NCBI GenBank assembly: GCA_050299175.1
Contig: JBNKVM010000041.1
Location: forward strand, 1 to 33,862
From: JAPHTQ01 sp050299175
GTDB taxonomy: Bacteria > Pseudomonadota > Gammaproteobacteria > Thiohalomonadales > Thiohalomonadaceae
Direction of reading: 5' to 3'
DNA: 33,862 nucleotides
Positions 1 through 8,300 of the stretch are shown piece by piece; position 1 is the stretch's first letter, and each line of letters begins with the position of its first letter. A model generated the notes under the pieces. That model searched no databases, had not been told where the DNA came from, and worked only from the letters and a program-made list of their open reading frames with translations. A program made the translations under genes and the position numbers.

Positions 1-1210
1 TCAGGTTGTCGACATAGCTTTGTACACGCAGCATCAAACGTAGTTTGAGCTCACGGGCAGCCTCAGAGGCATTGACGGTTGCGCGGGAACCCGTAGGTAA
101 TGGCAATCCCTTAACAACCAGTTTGCACTTGATGCCTACGCCAATTTGAATAGCCTCGACGACTCTGGGGAAAATACTGATTGGGCGTAAATCTTCGATC
201 GCAGACTCCACTGTGGCACGTAAACCGTCTGGACCCTCCCATAGAGCCTCTCTGGCAGGGGCGACCAATACAGAAAAGTAATAGGGTGATCCCAGGTCAC
301 GCTCACCACTGAACACACGCTCAATGAAGTTGAAATTTCCAAATATGGACTGATTAATATCCAGCCCTCCCCAACCATCGGTGACTTTGACCTGCCTCAC
401 CCCTGGCAGTAAGGAAACGGCAGTTTCAATCGCCTGCACCGTCCACACTGAACGCGGCGCGTTCAACAACAATGCACGGTACCTGTCGTCAGGCCATCGT
501 TTGGAACCGCCAGTCAGGGCTTCGTCATGCTGTATTTCGATCAGTGGTGCACCAGCAATACTTTCTGCATTGAAAAGTGGCATCAAACGCTGATCGAGTG
601 GATTCCATCGATCAATCTTCTGTGTGAATGTGCCGTCCGATGCAGGAATGGTTGGGTCGAGGTTATGGGATGGGCCAGGATAAAATGCTTCAACACCTAC
701 AATGCGTTCAGCATCACTCGCGGAGAGTTCGACCCGTTCCAGGGTTGCGACATGATGGCCTCCAGCCGTTAGCAATCTGACTCCACGGGGAATTTCGATC
801 TCGCTGTAATCTCCTGGCAGGCTACCCGTGAGTTTCAGTTTGATTTTTCCTCGTGCACGCATCCACGGACGTGGTAAGCCAATCTCTTCGCCCAGGTAGC
901 TAAGTGCCTCACCAGTTGCCGTAACAACGAAAGAGTTATCGAAGCCTGTGGCAAGAGCGGACCATGTCCGGGCCTCTTCCAGCGCTGTGATTTCCAGCAG
1001 TTTGCGAATGGTTGACGCTGAGGTTAAGTCCAGCTCATCACCAAAAAGCTTGCGTGCCAATGCAAGTTTCTCTGCCAAAAGCCGGGCAAAGGGTTTGGCG
1101 ATAAAACCCGCATCGGTCACACCATAACCATCTGACCCCGTATTGCGGAGTACCGACTCGTCGATGGCGAGTATGTCGGCGGTATCGATTGAAGTAGTCG
1201 TATCATCCAT
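1..1210 (-). CDS. Baseplate J-like protein of contractile injection system (partial, C-terminus beyond left edge)
   Basis: An uninterrupted minus-strand reading frame runs from the ATG at 1210 to the window edge, giving 403 residues with no stop, so the C-terminus is missing. It starts MDDTTTSIDT and contains a J-like core around residues 90-160 (YLGEEIGLPRP, then IEIPRGVRLLTAGG). Baseplate J / T4 gp6-like proteins form the wedge ring that surrounds the spike hub and triggers sheath contraction. The start overlaps the end of the gp25-like gene by 8 bases, and gp25 followed by J is the standard wedge pair in Mu-like tails and injection systems. The family call rests on a visual motif match plus synteny. 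The operon clearly continues leftward, where further wedge proteins and fibres would be expected. Confidence 0.8.
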   Translation of the reverse strand, partial: MDDTTTSIDTADILAIDESVLRNTGSDGYGVTDAGFIAKPFARLLAEKLALARKLFGDELDLTSASTIRKLLEITALEEARTWSALATGFDNSFVVTATGEALSYLGEEIGLPRPWMRARGKIKLKLTGSLPGDYSEIEIPRGVRLLTAGGHHVATLERVELSASDAERIVGVEAFYPGPSHNLDPTIPASDGTFTQKIDRWNPLDQRLMPLFNAESIAGAPLIEIQHDEALTGGSKRWPDDRYRALLLNAPRSVWTVQAIETAVSLLPGVRQVKVTDGWGGLDINQSIFGNFNFIERVFSGERDLGSPYYFSVLVAPAREALWEGPDGLRATVESAIEDLRPISIFPRVVEAIQIGVGIKCKLVVKGLPLPTGSRATVNASEAARELKLRLMLRVQSYVDNL

Positions 1211-1730
1211 ATGCACCCAGTGCCCCCATATTCAAGATTGCACGTTCACCGTCAATGGTTTCAAAAGCCAGTGCCACATTGAGTTCCCGGCGTTGTTCCA
1301 TTCTGGCGCTATCACTCACATCTGAACCTTCTACAAAGGTTCCATTTGGCGCCAACTCCAGCTGGCCGTCGCTGAGCTTGACATCCAGTATTCGCTTAAT
1401 GCGAGGCTCTTTATTCAGTACCAGAATGACAGCAATTCTGATCCGCTCGCGAACCATCACATGATTATCATTTTCCGTAAGTGCATTCAGCCCATCAAAA
1501 CCAAAACTGGTATTGAAGATGTCGTCACCAAGACGTGTCGTCAACGCAATACGTAGTGCTTGCGTCAAAGTATCCATAGAGGTGACTTTTGCCAGATCGA
1601 TCCCCGTTGAGGATGTTTCCAGTTTTAGATCCATCCCATTGGTAACGCCTGGCTCGATCAGCTCGCCCATGGCACTCCAACCCAGCAAGCGCTCTTTCAA
1701 TATTCGCTTTTCATTCTCGATATCCAACAT
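1203..1730 (-). CDS. GPW/gp25-like baseplate wedge protein
   Basis: This 175-residue protein carries the typical gp25 core at about residues 50-120: a helix with QALRIALTTRLGDD, then FGFDGLNAL, then a second helix and NKEPRIKRILDVKL. gp25-like proteins are small baseplate wedge subunits that nucleate the sheath in T4-like tails, T6SS (TssE) and extracellular injection systems. It has an N-terminal extension of about 45 residues and a C-terminal extension of about 50, so it is longer than minimal gp25. It lies 9 bases after the PAAR-like gene and overlaps the J-like gene by 8 bases, which suggests translational coupling of the two wedge subunits. Confidence 0.85.
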   Translation of the reverse strand: MLDIENEKRILKERLLGWSAMGELIEPGVTNGMDLKLETSSTGIDLAKVTSMDTLTQALRIALTTRLGDDIFNTSFGFDGLNALTENDNHVMVRERIRIAVILVLNKEPRIKRILDVKLSDGQLELAPNGTFVEGSDVSDSARMEQRRELNVALAFETIDGERAILNMGALGAYG

Positions 1731-1739
1731 AAGCCCTCG

Positions 1740-2078
1740 CTATACAGATTCGAGTTTGTTTTGCCCTGCTGTCGCAGACAAATCGGTATTCTTCGGTGCG
1801 CCATCAGTCACACCACCAAGACTGTCGAGCAATACCTTGACACCACCCACCGTTAACTTGCTTGATTTGCCCGCGGTGACACTGGCAATTTTGGTGCATG
1901 GTTTTTCACTATTGTTTGTGTTCGTCTGTGAGCACCCCACAGCAATAGTCCAACTGGGTGGACCATCAGCAAGCAATACTTTCTGCCCCTGTACAGTTAA
2001 CTTTGCGCTACTACTTACGGTTGCCGTACCGCCATGTCCGCAGACCACTGTGCTCGCTGTCGTCAATACTTTTGCCAT
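1740..2078 (-). CDS. PAAR-like spike-tip protein
   Basis: The 112-residue product has an N-terminal CGHGG motif (Cys13, His15) and later Cys49 and Cys61, which together could bind one metal ion at the tip of a cone. It contains a visible internal duplication: AKLTVQGQKVLL near residue 25 and SKLTVGGVKVLL near residue 73, each ending in a Gly/Asp turn. Duplicated beta-hairpins with Cys/His ligands are typical of PAAR and PAAR-like domains that sharpen the VgrG spike. The gene directly follows the VgrG-like gene with a 29-base gap, the expected partner. The residues between Cys49 and Cys61 form a polar Asn/Thr loop not typical of classical PAAR proteins, so the family is PAAR-like rather than certain PF05488. 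Confidence 0.75.
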   Translation of the reverse strand: MAKVLTTASTVVCGHGGTATVSSSAKLTVQGQKVLLADGPPSWTIAVGCSQTNTNNSEKPCTKIASVTAGKSSKLTVGGVKVLLDSLGGVTDGAPKNTDLSATAGQNKLESV

Positions 2079-2107
2079 AATGAGATGCGTCCTTACTTTA
2101 GTTACTG

Positions 2108-4138
2108 CTATTCAACCTTAACTGCGCTGGCCTTGAGCTTTATTTCTCCGGAGCCTGCATCCAGCGTAATATTTTCACCTTTAAGTTCGATACTGCCGTC
2201 GGCTTTCATAACAATGCTGGATTTACCCTCGGCGTGCTCGATGGTTACACTGTCGGCCTCAGCGGCCGTAGGCCGGGTACCAGCATTGGCGAGCTGACTC
2301 TTGCCAAAACGCAGCGTGAAACTGCCGTATTCGAGTACGCGATTTCCTTCAACGTCGATTAAGTCGTTGGTGGCTTTCCCGGTATGACCGGTAATGACTT
2401 CATCGTCACCAATGCTTTGTCGTTTCCCCTCCTCTACATCCACTGGCAGAATGAGCCACCAGTCACCGGCCTGTGAGTCTGGCGCCTGACCGGATTCCCA
2501 TAGCGCACCAATATCGATTGGGTCGCCACGCTCGGTGCGGCGATGGCTAACGACAACACGTGTGCCGGGATAGCGTGGTAAAACGAGACCTGTTTTGCCC
2601 CATGCGAACGGGCTGGTGTAGGCCACCCCCTGCGCAGGAGCATTACTGGGACGTTTAATGGGGAGTCGGCGACTCTGGTTGTTGCCACCATCATCGCCAT
2701 CAAGGCCTCGCCAAAGTGTCAGCGTCTGCGCTGGCGGTTCGGCATTACCCGAAATATTCGTACCGCGTACTTCAGCCACTTCGGTGAACGAACGGGATTC
2801 AAACGCCTGTCGTACTCTTCGTGCCTGTGATTCGGCGATACGCTGGGTAGCGCTTGTTTCCGCGCACCTCTCCCCTTCTCGCCTGGTTTGTGATGCGGGG
2901 CTGTGGCTGTCCCAGACTGAAGAGGCATCCATTGATGCGAGCTGCACGCCGGTGACAACCGTTGAGAAACCAGCGCGTCGGCCGATGTTATGGGCCACCG
3001 ATGCCACATAGAGGCTGACTTTACCTTCCCCCAGGGTTGTCTGACCAAAGTTGGGTAGAAGATCGCCAGCGACTGCGCCAATCACCATTTCTCCCAGCGC
3101 ACCGGTCCAGTGTCCATGTGTTGCAGCAACATCAGCCGAGGGAGGCATAAACTCAACTACGTCACCGGGCTTGATGTCGGGCCTACCCTTGAGAGTCAGC
3201 TTGTACTGCTTTCGTTGTGGGGGGCTAATAAGTTCATCCGAACACGGGGCCGGTGGACCCATCTGATCGCAGGGATTGAAGTTCGGGTCTGTCGTGACAG
3301 GGGCAAGAACCTCGATTTCAATCAAACCGACTCCAGCATGTAACACTTTTGGGCTACCGGTTAACGGAATACTTCTTGCGCCAATATGCAGTTGTCCGTC
3401 GCGAATAAGCAGCATTCCCCTGCCATACTGGTTGCTCATTTTCTCCAGGCGGCCAGCATAGTGATTCAGGGTATCCAGCGTGCTGCGTCCAATTTCCGGG
3501 GTACTGCGTCGAGCAGTCGTTGTGTTGGTATCACTTCCGCCGGTTGCAGTAACATCGTGTGTTTGACATGTAATGCCGGCACTTTCCGCTACCTGACGCG
3601 CATTCTGTAAAGGCTGGTCATCGTTATACTGACTGCAGACCAGGGCACGTCTGGCCAGTTCATAGACTCTCTCCTTTGCGACAATCGTTGTTTCGTAGTG
3701 TTTAGTCCCCGTCTTGCGGGTAACCGAAACAACATAGAGCTTGGCAACCAGAAACTCGCTCAACTGTGAGCTTGTGACATTACCTAACGTATCGGTCAGT
3801 CCAGCAAGATTTTTCAGGTAGCCCACAACGGAAGATGCGGTATCACGCCAGTAGAGATAGATATCCAGATATGCCGCGGCACATGCGTTAGTATTCGCAC
3901 GGGATATGCTGGCATAGTGTTCATCAGTCATCCCCTCGATGACAAACTGATACTCTCCACCTGACAGTCCAGAAGGTAGGCTCGCTTTGATATCGGCATA
4001 GTAATCGTCCCTGCCGATCTCCAGCACCGTCGGCGCCCCAGGAACAGTCTGTGCCGTTGCATTGTAAAAACTCAGCAACCACCCAGCATCATTGCCAACC
4101 ATAATATCTTCCAGCGAGTTGATGCCTGGGGCACTCAT
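2108..4138 (-). CDS. VgrG-like hub/spike protein (fused gp27-gp5 type)
   Basis: The product has 676 residues. The N-terminal ~400 residues resemble the gp27-like hub (FVIEGMTDEHYASI near 65; KGRPDIKPGDVVEFMPP near 320). They are followed by a probable OB-fold gp5 domain around 510-600 (AWGKTGLVLPRYPGTRVVV, then WWLILPVD). The C-terminal ~45 residues alternate hydrophobic and polar positions with Gly turns (SIELKGENITLDAGSG), as in the triple-stranded beta-helix needle. This trimeric spike would plug the tube and carry the PAAR-like tip encoded next. An Arg/Glu-rich linker lies around 410-450. It overlaps the upstream gene by 4 bases (ATGA). No extra C-terminal effector domain is seen. The hub/spike call is strong; exact domain borders are estimates. 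Confidence 0.8.
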   Translation of the reverse strand: MSAPGINSLEDIMVGNDAGWLLSFYNATAQTVPGAPTVLEIGRDDYYADIKASLPSGLSGGEYQFVIEGMTDEHYASISRANTNACAAAYLDIYLYWRDTASSVVGYLKNLAGLTDTLGNVTSSQLSEFLVAKLYVVSVTRKTGTKHYETTIVAKERVYELARRALVCSQYNDDQPLQNARQVAESAGITCQTHDVTATGGSDTNTTTARRSTPEIGRSTLDTLNHYAGRLEKMSNQYGRGMLLIRDGQLHIGARSIPLTGSPKVLHAGVGLIEIEVLAPVTTDPNFNPCDQMGPPAPCSDELISPPQRKQYKLTLKGRPDIKPGDVVEFMPPSADVAATHGHWTGALGEMVIGAVAGDLLPNFGQTTLGEGKVSLYVASVAHNIGRRAGFSTVVTGVQLASMDASSVWDSHSPASQTRREGERCAETSATQRIAESQARRVRQAFESRSFTEVAEVRGTNISGNAEPPAQTLTLWRGLDGDDGGNNQSRRLPIKRPSNAPAQGVAYTSPFAWGKTGLVLPRYPGTRVVVSHRRTERGDPIDIGALWESGQAPDSQAGDWWLILPVDVEEGKRQSIGDDEVITGHTGKATNDLIDVEGNRVLEYGSFTLRFGKSQLANAGTRPTAAEADSVTIEHAEGKSSIVMKADGSIELKGENITLDAGSGEIKLKASAVKVE

Positions 4139-4776
4139 CCGTTTTTCCTCGCCTTGATAAACTTCTGTCGAGCAGTAAATCTGGTCATGACGCGTGGTTC
4201 ACGGATCCCCAGCGTTGATAACATCTTGAACAATGGTTGTTTTAAACGTGGAAGAATGTAGGGATTAACCGGCGGTGTGGAGTATTTCTCAATCGCCTTG
4301 TCGACGCGACGCCAGGCGAGTTTTAATGTCGAACCATAATCACTCCGGTCGCGCATGATGCCAATATGTATATCCCAACTGATAATTTTCAGTTCAAGCA
4401 ACATGCCAGTGCCATTGCCGGTGGTATCGATGGTACGCTGCAGACCACTGCACAAAGGCAATACCCCACGAATAGCACGTTGTTGTCTGACTAAAATCCG
4501 TGCGGGAACCCGTTCAAAACTCGACGCATAAAGCATCTCCTCCGTATCCAGTTGCGGTTGTCGTTCATTGTAGCTACTACAGAGAAGTGTTTTGGGATCG
4601 GTATTCCGCCAACGATTTGCGGTACCACTGGGGATAACCACAACAAGATTAATTCCCGTATCCAGACGGATCTGGTGCGGCAGGCCGTGTTGAAGTTTCT
4701 CCTCAATCAGGCTGAATTCCTCATCAACACCAGGTTTTGGGATCGGGGTTAGGTACTCTTCAATCGGAAAACGCAT
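4135..4776 (-). CDS. Uncharacterised protein of the contractile injection operon
   Basis: I do not recognise this 213-residue protein. It begins MRFPIEEYLTPIP, contains a short hydrophobic strand (INLVVVIPSG) near residue 45, and ends in a basic tail (FTARQKFIKARKNG). It has no signal peptide, membrane segment or evident LysM motif. Its position between the small tail protein and the VgrG-like hub is where Afp/PVC-type systems carry a LysM adaptor and where Mu carries hub-associated genes. A structural adaptor joining tube and hub is therefore a positional inference only. It shares one base with the upstream stop (TGATG) and overlaps the VgrG-like gene by 4 bases, so the three genes are probably translated as a coupled set. 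Confidence 0.7.
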   Translation of the reverse strand: MRFPIEEYLTPIPKPGVDEEFSLIEEKLQHGLPHQIRLDTGINLVVVIPSGTANRWRNTDPKTLLCSSYNERQPQLDTEEMLYASSFERVPARILVRQQRAIRGVLPLCSGLQRTIDTTGNGTGMLLELKIISWDIHIGIMRDRSDYGSTLKLAWRRVDKAIEKYSTPPVNPYILPRLKQPLFKMLSTLGIREPRVMTRFTARQKFIKARKNG

Positions 4777-5276
4777 CAGTTACCTCCAAAATCCGCCAGT
4801 GCGGCGATTCCGATACTGGCAACATCCAGCAGTTTTCCGAGTGCGCTGGGGCGAGGCATATATTCCAGTACGATGGTGACATCCAGGGCATCGCGCTTTT
4901 CAGTGTTGCTGGTAAAGGTGAGGGTTTTTATCTGCATATCAGTGCGAATAGTCATGGACGTGACCAGCACAAGACCACTGACCTTGCCACCAGTCCAGGC
5001 TTCCATGGCACTGCCACGTTTGCTGGTTTCAGCCATGGTTTCCAGGGCGAATTTCCAGGCAAAACGTTCCGCGCCGACAAGCAGACCTTGCAAAGTGATG
5101 GTGTCGTCATGTGTGCCAACGATCGCCTTCGCACCAGAAGAGCCAATGGCTGGAAGATGGTAACTTTCCTGCAGTGTCATGTTACGCACCGCCCAGAGAG
5201 GCACAGGCAGCAGACCATCAGAAATGATGGCCGATGGTACGGTCAAATAATCCTGATAACTGCGGGTAATTCCCAT
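4776..5276 (-). CDS. Small tail protein, possible tube adaptor / distal-tail (Dit-like) protein
   Basis: The product has 166 residues and starts MGITRSYQDYLTVPSAI. The middle is a run of predicted beta strands (DDTITLQGLLVGAERFAWKF, then SGLVLVTSMTIRT, then LDVTIVLEYMPRP). The Gly/Ala-rich C-terminus may be helical. This strand pattern and position just after the long tape-measure-slot gene recall the gpN/Dit-type or tube-initiator protein that links tube and hub in Mu-like tails, but the family assignment is by eye. It starts 27 bases after the giant gene stops and overlaps the next gene by one base. It lacks the length of a tail tube protein with a second domain. Alternative: a second, diverged tube-fold subunit such as Afp5 or Afp7. 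Confidence 0.65.
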   Translation of the reverse strand: MGITRSYQDYLTVPSAIISDGLLPVPLWAVRNMTLQESYHLPAIGSSGAKAIVGTHDDTITLQGLLVGAERFAWKFALETMAETSKRGSAMEAWTGGKVSGLVLVTSMTIRTDMQIKTLTFTSNTEKRDALDVTIVLEYMPRPSALGKLLDVASIGIAALADFGGN

Positions 5277-5303
5277 TTACCTTCCCTCTAAAAATTGCAT
5301 CGC

Positions 5304-8300
5304 TTATTCGACAGTGAAGTCCATTGCTTCCAGCGCACGTCTGGCAGGTGCTGACACGCCTCCTGCACGAAGTATCAGTTCTGGTAACTCGGTGCTCGGG
5401 TTATTACCCCAATGGATACCCAGATCGCGACCAAATAATGCAGCCGCCCGCATTTTGATAATTTGCATCCATTTACGATGACTCGCATTGCCTGAATCAA
5501 GCGCGCTCCAGTCAATAGTACCGTTTTCCGGCAATCCACTTTCCGGGTCCAGTCCTCGTAATGCAGTCGGCAATGTCAATTCACCCGTGGTCGCTTCGAT
5601 CATCACAAATCGACCAGAAATACGTCTCGCTCCTACATCCAACTGGATAGGTACGTTGTCCGGAGCATTAATCAACTGGTAGCCTCGTGCTAGTGGGTAG
5701 TGAGACGGCTGGATATAGATAGTTCTGATATTGCCGATGGAAAATACCTCGGCACCCAATTCCAATGCGACGATGATGGTGTGAATTTCCTCGCGCTCAC
5801 CTTCCAGGTTGCGCTCAACATTCTGACCTGCCTGGAAATCACTAACGCGGGTACGATATCCCTGGATCAACCGCTCCAGCTCGGCGCGTACCGCCGTATC
5901 GGAGAGTCTGCCACCATGTTGCTGGCCAAGTGCTTCGATAGCATCAGCGACTTCCTGTACTGTGCCGTCGAGTAAATTCAGACCAGGACGTATATCCAGG
6001 GCATGACGTTGCAGTATTCGTTCTGTACGTGTTGTTGGCTGAATCCTTGGATCGACAATGGGACTGTCCGCTTCAAGACGTGCCAGCCGGTTACCAGTAC
6101 GAATGGAGCCAAGTTCCTGCACAATATCTCTGCCCTCGGTCACCCAACGCAGCAATCCCATCAAAGCACGGTTGCTCATATCTTCCGGTAACTGCAGGTT
6201 CGCGCTGCGCAACCGGGCATAGGCACGGATCAGCGTTATAGATGTCGATGGAGTGAGATCGGGACTAATCAATCCATTCCCACGCGGCATGTCAGCCACA
6301 TTACGATATAGGCTAAAGGCTTCGATCAGGTCGGCCTGAGACTGGGTCTCGAACATACGATAGATGGGGCGCAGACCAATACCACGTTGTACCTGCAGTG
6401 CAGTTGCGACACCACGTACCGCATCGATAGGCCAAAACTCCCAGGCATTCGGGAAGTCACGTGTAAACAGACGCAGTGTTGAGAGGACGGTCGGGTCCTG
6501 AAATTCAGCTTCAAGCACCTGGATGATGCGAGGATTGATCTGGCGTAATTGCTCTGTAACCGTATCAATTTCGGTTTCAGGTAAATAACCACGCCCCAGG
6601 ACGCGCTCAATCAGGGATGGCAGACGGGGTGGTGTGCTGGAGGTTTCGAGCTGTAACAGCGGTTCGAGTATGAAGGCGATTTCGCCATTCGGACGAGTCA
6701 CACGAATCATCCCGGAGGAGAAACGCTCAATGCGGAAACCGGCCTCATCGTAACGCACGAGCGCTGCATCGACTTCCGGATTCTCTTGTGAACGGGAGTA
6801 GTAGTACAAATTGGGTTCGCCCTGGGAAACTAGGCCGCGAACACGAATCGGCGTGGGTAATGCCTCGATAACATCAACCCCATTCCTGCTGGTCAGATAA
6901 CCTCTTGGCGCCCTGAATTCCATGGATGCGATAATGCCATCCAGCGTCATTAGATCTGCATGCAGGCTGCGGTAATCGTCAACGGAACGGATGCCCGCAT
7001 CAGTCAATTGTCGTGCAAGTTCCACGGCGTCAGAAATATTGCTGCGCATACCGCTTTTAATCAGTTCGAACTGTTCCTGTGTCAGTGCTCCTGTTCTGGA
7101 GGCCGTTTGCAGGCGCGCAATCAAATCAGCATTTGATGCATCCAGTCGCTGCACGCTGGCCCGGATACGTCCCTCAATAATGGGGTCGGTAATTTGTGAT
7201 AAACCTGCGCGAGTCGCATGACTGACACCCATAAAGACGACATAGGAGCCAATCATATGTGTCAGGAACAGACCGATATCATCCGGCCACTCACCAGTGG
7301 TAATACCGTGAAACACTGTTGGTATCGCGGTAGCGCCCAGGTTGATAGAGTGACCGGCAACGAAGCCATAACCGCCACGCTCGATTAGCGGTCCAGTCAG
7401 CCGACCAAGCAGACGGAAGCCGCCGAACATAACCAAATTCTGCAATGTCGTGGTAGTGGCACGCTCCAATGTAATTGGACGATCAAATGCCAGACTCTCA
7501 CCTGCCAACTGAGTAGCAGAAAAGGCACCAACTTCTGAAAGAAAAACAAGGGTATTGACCGCGCGCGCTGTGCGAATAACGCTGATTGTCCTGCCTACCA
7601 GTGCGGCCCTGACCAACAAACCTACTCCAGCGGTTACAAATGCCGCTGCAGCGGTTATCAGTAGTTCGATGGCGATGGCTTCGCGCACCTCCCTCCTGAT
7701 ATCCATTTGTATTTCTTCATACTCCCAGCTAATGGCATCATAGCGATCAATGAAATGCTGATACCGCCCGTTATTCCAGTCGCCGATAATTTCCTGACGT
7801 ATTGCTTCGAGTCTGACGCTTACACTGGTACGAAATGCTGCGTTACCAATTTCGTGTTCATAAATCTGATTTTCTAGAATAAGAGAAACTGAAAAGTGGC
7901 TGTACATGGCGACACGGATGCCGAATATTGCTACTTTGGTTTCCACGTTAACTGCTTGTTGTAGATCTCTGGGATGACTTTCAGATGTAACAGCATGCCC
8001 AGAGTCATCTAGTACTCGCACACGCAAAACCGAACTTTCGATGTGGCGTGGATGAAAATACCCTTGAAGTAAGGACATCATTCCTTCAAGAATGTCCTTC
8101 ATGTCTTGCCATGCAGCCGATTGAATTGGGCCACGACCATCCCACTGGGTCATGATTCGATTTTGAATAACATCCCTGCGAGCACTATCGAAATCTCTGT
8201 GCGCTCTTTCCCACTTATATTCCGCGACAATCTGGGAAAAATTATCGCTATCAGCGTCTACATCAGCGAGAGAAGCAAGAATATCACCTTCTAGCAAACC

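Noticed and set aside
4135..4776. LysM tube-hub adaptor
   Set aside because: The position fits, but no LysM motif (two helices between short strands with the usual Gly/Asn pattern) could be seen.
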